Source of the DNA: Capitulum mitella
Taxonomy: Eukaryota; Arthropoda; Thecostraca; Pollicipedomorpha; Pollicipedidae
DNA length: 64,000 nt
Reading direction: 5' to 3'
Assembly: GCA_030062745.1 (NCBI GenBank)
Contig: CP099844.1
Location: forward strand, 24,304,596 to 24,368,595
Shown here: piece after piece, positions 63,201 through 64,000 of the stretch
Layout: every line of letters begins with the position of its first letter
Numbering within the stretch: position 1 is the first letter of the stretch
Made by a program: the position numbers and the translations under genes
The notes under the pieces: generated by a model
Seen by the model: only the letters and a program-made list of their open reading frames with translations
The model's database searches: none
Told to the model about the DNA's origin: nothing

Positions 63201-63697
63201 TCTGACAGCTACAGGTAGTTTCACAGTCAAAAATACGGAAACGTGCGTACTTCCGTTAAGAGAAAAAAACGCCCATGGATTTACAACCCCTTGCTTTGCT
63301 ACGTGCGTTCCGTTTGTCACCAGTTTCTTGCTCCCCGTCATATCGTTAGGCGCCCATGTGTCGCCAGTAACCACGTGACAGTCGCCGCAGCTGCGACCGC
63401 GACAATGACGCCCCGACCGCCGTCTGACCCCGTGCCCGGCCGCAGCTCGGACGAACACCTGACCTCGATGGCCGAGTTCATGGTGCACAAGCGGTCGCCG
63501 CGACACCGGGACCCGGTGCGCCGCACCTTCTGCCTGACCGAGACCTGCCTGCTGGAGCGCGACCCGGCGAGCTACTCGGTCTGCACGCTGCGTCCGCTCA
63601 GCCACGTGTTCGCGCTGGTGCGGCACCAGGACAGCGGCCAGACGTTCGCCGTGGAGTACAACGACGGCCAGGTCCGCACGTACGTCTCTACCGACAG
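60128..63697 (+). CDS. DNAJC13: DNAJC13/RME-8 endosomal J-domain protein, N-terminal part (runs off window)
   Basis: Join 60128-60207, 60407-60671, 61678-61860, 62490-62632, 63446-63697, continuing beyond the window: 307 codons of a protein usually above 2,200 residues. Known role: RME-8 binds endosomes through its N-terminal PH-like modules and recruits Hsc70 for retromer/SNX and clathrin dynamics. The translation follows the human N-terminus throughout: NNKDVACFF, HSWKGK, FSVG, TYNPNS, TNQW, FSSEHRAEL, HHWS, DYPGGF, RKEPINF, SPRHRDPVRR, LTETCLLERDPA. The J domain and IWN repeats lie outside the window. Introns are GT-AG with phases 2, 0, 0, 2, 2; the donor at 62633 is the weaker GTGCGG. The ATG at 60128 lies 10 nt after an acceptor (AG at 60116-60117), so the 5' UTR is split by an intron. 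Confidence 0.96.
60407..60671 (+). CDS. DNAJC13: DNAJC13 coding exon 2
   Basis: 265 nt with FRRIFSVG, TYNPNS and SSEHRAEL blocks. Donor GTGAGT at 60672, phase 0. Confidence 0.95.
60672..61677. other. DNAJC13 intron between coding exons 2 and 3
   Basis: 1,006 bp. Its last 154 bp are a two-copy tandem repeat; the rest shows nothing distinctive. Confidence 0.6.
61524..61680. repeat. 80-bp tandem duplication ending at a splice acceptor
   Basis: GGGTCGATCCGCGCGTGTCG starts at 61524 and again at 61604. The second copy runs into the AAG acceptor (exon from 61678). The first copy has CTCG in place of the AG, so it lacks a usable acceptor. Confidence 0.95.
61678..61860 (+). CDS. DNAJC13: DNAJC13 coding exon 3
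   Basis: 61 codons from HHWSES to RFGRM. Phase 0 at both ends, donor GTGAGT at 61861. Its acceptor ends an 80-bp tandem duplication. Confidence 0.95.
61861..62489. other. DNAJC13 intron between coding exons 3 and 4
   Basis: 629 bp. Its 3' third holds the acceptor-like repeats; the rest is unremarkable. Confidence 0.6.
62225..62505. repeat. Degenerate repeats of the exon 4 acceptor
   Basis: CAG followed by a CACCTGTTC-like sequence occurs at 62348, 62413, 62450 and 62490 (the true exon start). The 62348 copy shares GCCGCCCGCAGCACCTGT exactly. A weaker relative lies near 62240. Confidence 0.8.
62490..62632 (+). CDS. DNAJC13: DNAJC13 coding exon 4
   Basis: 143 nt from HLFASEK to GHY. Donor GTGCGG at 62633, phase 2. 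Confidence 0.94.
62633..63445. other. DNAJC13 intron between coding exons 4 and 5
   Basis: 813 bp. A weak CCGCAG-led look-alike of the acceptor lies about 45 bp before the true one. Confidence 0.5.
63446..63697 (+). CDS. DNAJC13: DNAJC13 coding exon 5
   Basis: 252 nt from SDEHLTSMAEF to YVSTD. Donor GTGAGC at 63698, phase 2. The donor region is repeated downstream. Confidence 0.95.
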
Positions 63698-63890
63698 GTG
63701 AGCTGTGTGGGGTGAAGTCATGCCTACGTCTGTACAAACAGGTGAGCTGTATAGCGCCAGGTAGCTTATTAGGTATCCACTGACGGGTAAGCTTTGTATG
63801 ACCAGATCCCCTGTTCCTCACGGCAGGTGAGCCGCGTAGAGTCAGGTCCGCACTTCGTCATCGACGTGTGAGCTATCGTCTGCGAAACAA
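63680..63890 (+). repeat. Five tandem copies of a DNAJC13 splice-donor region
   Basis: GTGAGC or GTAAGC donor-like sites occur at 63698 (true), 63742, 63787, 63827 and 63868, spaced 40-45 bp. The second copy also repeats the exon end (TACGTCTGTACAAACAG against TACGTCTCTACCGACAG). Confidence 0.88.
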
Positions 63891-64000
63891 CCAGTTGACT
63901 TGTTAACTACGTATTAATGATGTCTGTCTAGTCAGTGATGCGACGACGATGGTCGCAAACGGCACCGCATCTGCGGTTCGGAACGACCGCTGCCCGTGTG

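Noticed and set aside
1-64000. CRISPR arrays, bacterial operons or phage elements
   Set aside because: Spliced animal genes dominate. The repeats are contiguous minisatellites without unique spacers, so they are not CRISPR.

Overview
This is a eukaryotic (animal) genomic window. It has multi-exon genes with GT-AG introns, long non-coding stretches, a decayed non-LTR retrotransposon and many minisatellites. An arthropod is most likely: the clearest large gene is a trehalose-transporter-type sugar porter (Tret1 family), which is typical of insects and crustaceans. GC-rich coding exons, very large introns and abundant minisatellites would suit a crustacean, but that is inference only.

Layout. 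1-1.4 kb: AT-rich, no gene seen; one candidate exon of an unrecognised + strand gene lies at 1416-1562. 2.6-6.3 kb: broken LINE (endonuclease plus reverse transcriptase) on +. 6.84-46.6 kb: RBX2/RNF7 (+), a two-exon RING-H2 gene whose single coding intron is about 39.4 kb. Inside that intron, on the opposite strand, lies Tret1 (8.27-14.1 kb for the transporter core, with a candidate long N-terminal first exon at 24.2-24.9 kb behind a TATA box). The rest of the intron is mostly repeats and GC-rich islands. 49.7-53.2 kb: an unrecognised five-exon gene (+, about 281 aa). 53.4-55.9 kb: EMC5/MMGT1 (-, three exons, complete, 110 aa), convergent with the unknown gene. 55.9-60.1 kb: AT-rich spacer. 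60.1 kb to the window end: 5' part of DNAJC13/Rme-8 (+, five coding exons seen, 307 codons), running off the edge.

The genes are housekeeping functions (cullin-RING ubiquitin ligase, ER membrane insertase, endosomal J-protein) plus a sugar transporter. I see no sign that they form one pathway.

The most unusual signal is in the last 12 kb. Tandem repeats there are repeatedly anchored on splice sites: about 14 copies of a 60-bp unit carrying the EMC5 intron-1 acceptor and the start of exon 2; a 33-bp x 14 tract ending on the acceptor of the unknown gene; an 80-bp duplication ending at an Rme-8 acceptor; several copies of a second Rme-8 acceptor; and five copies of an Rme-8 splice donor spaced 40-45 bp. 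Looked at together, local tandem duplication of intron-exon borders seems to be a recurrent process at this locus.

All gene calls rest on reading the translations and on remembered family features. No database search or alignment program was run.
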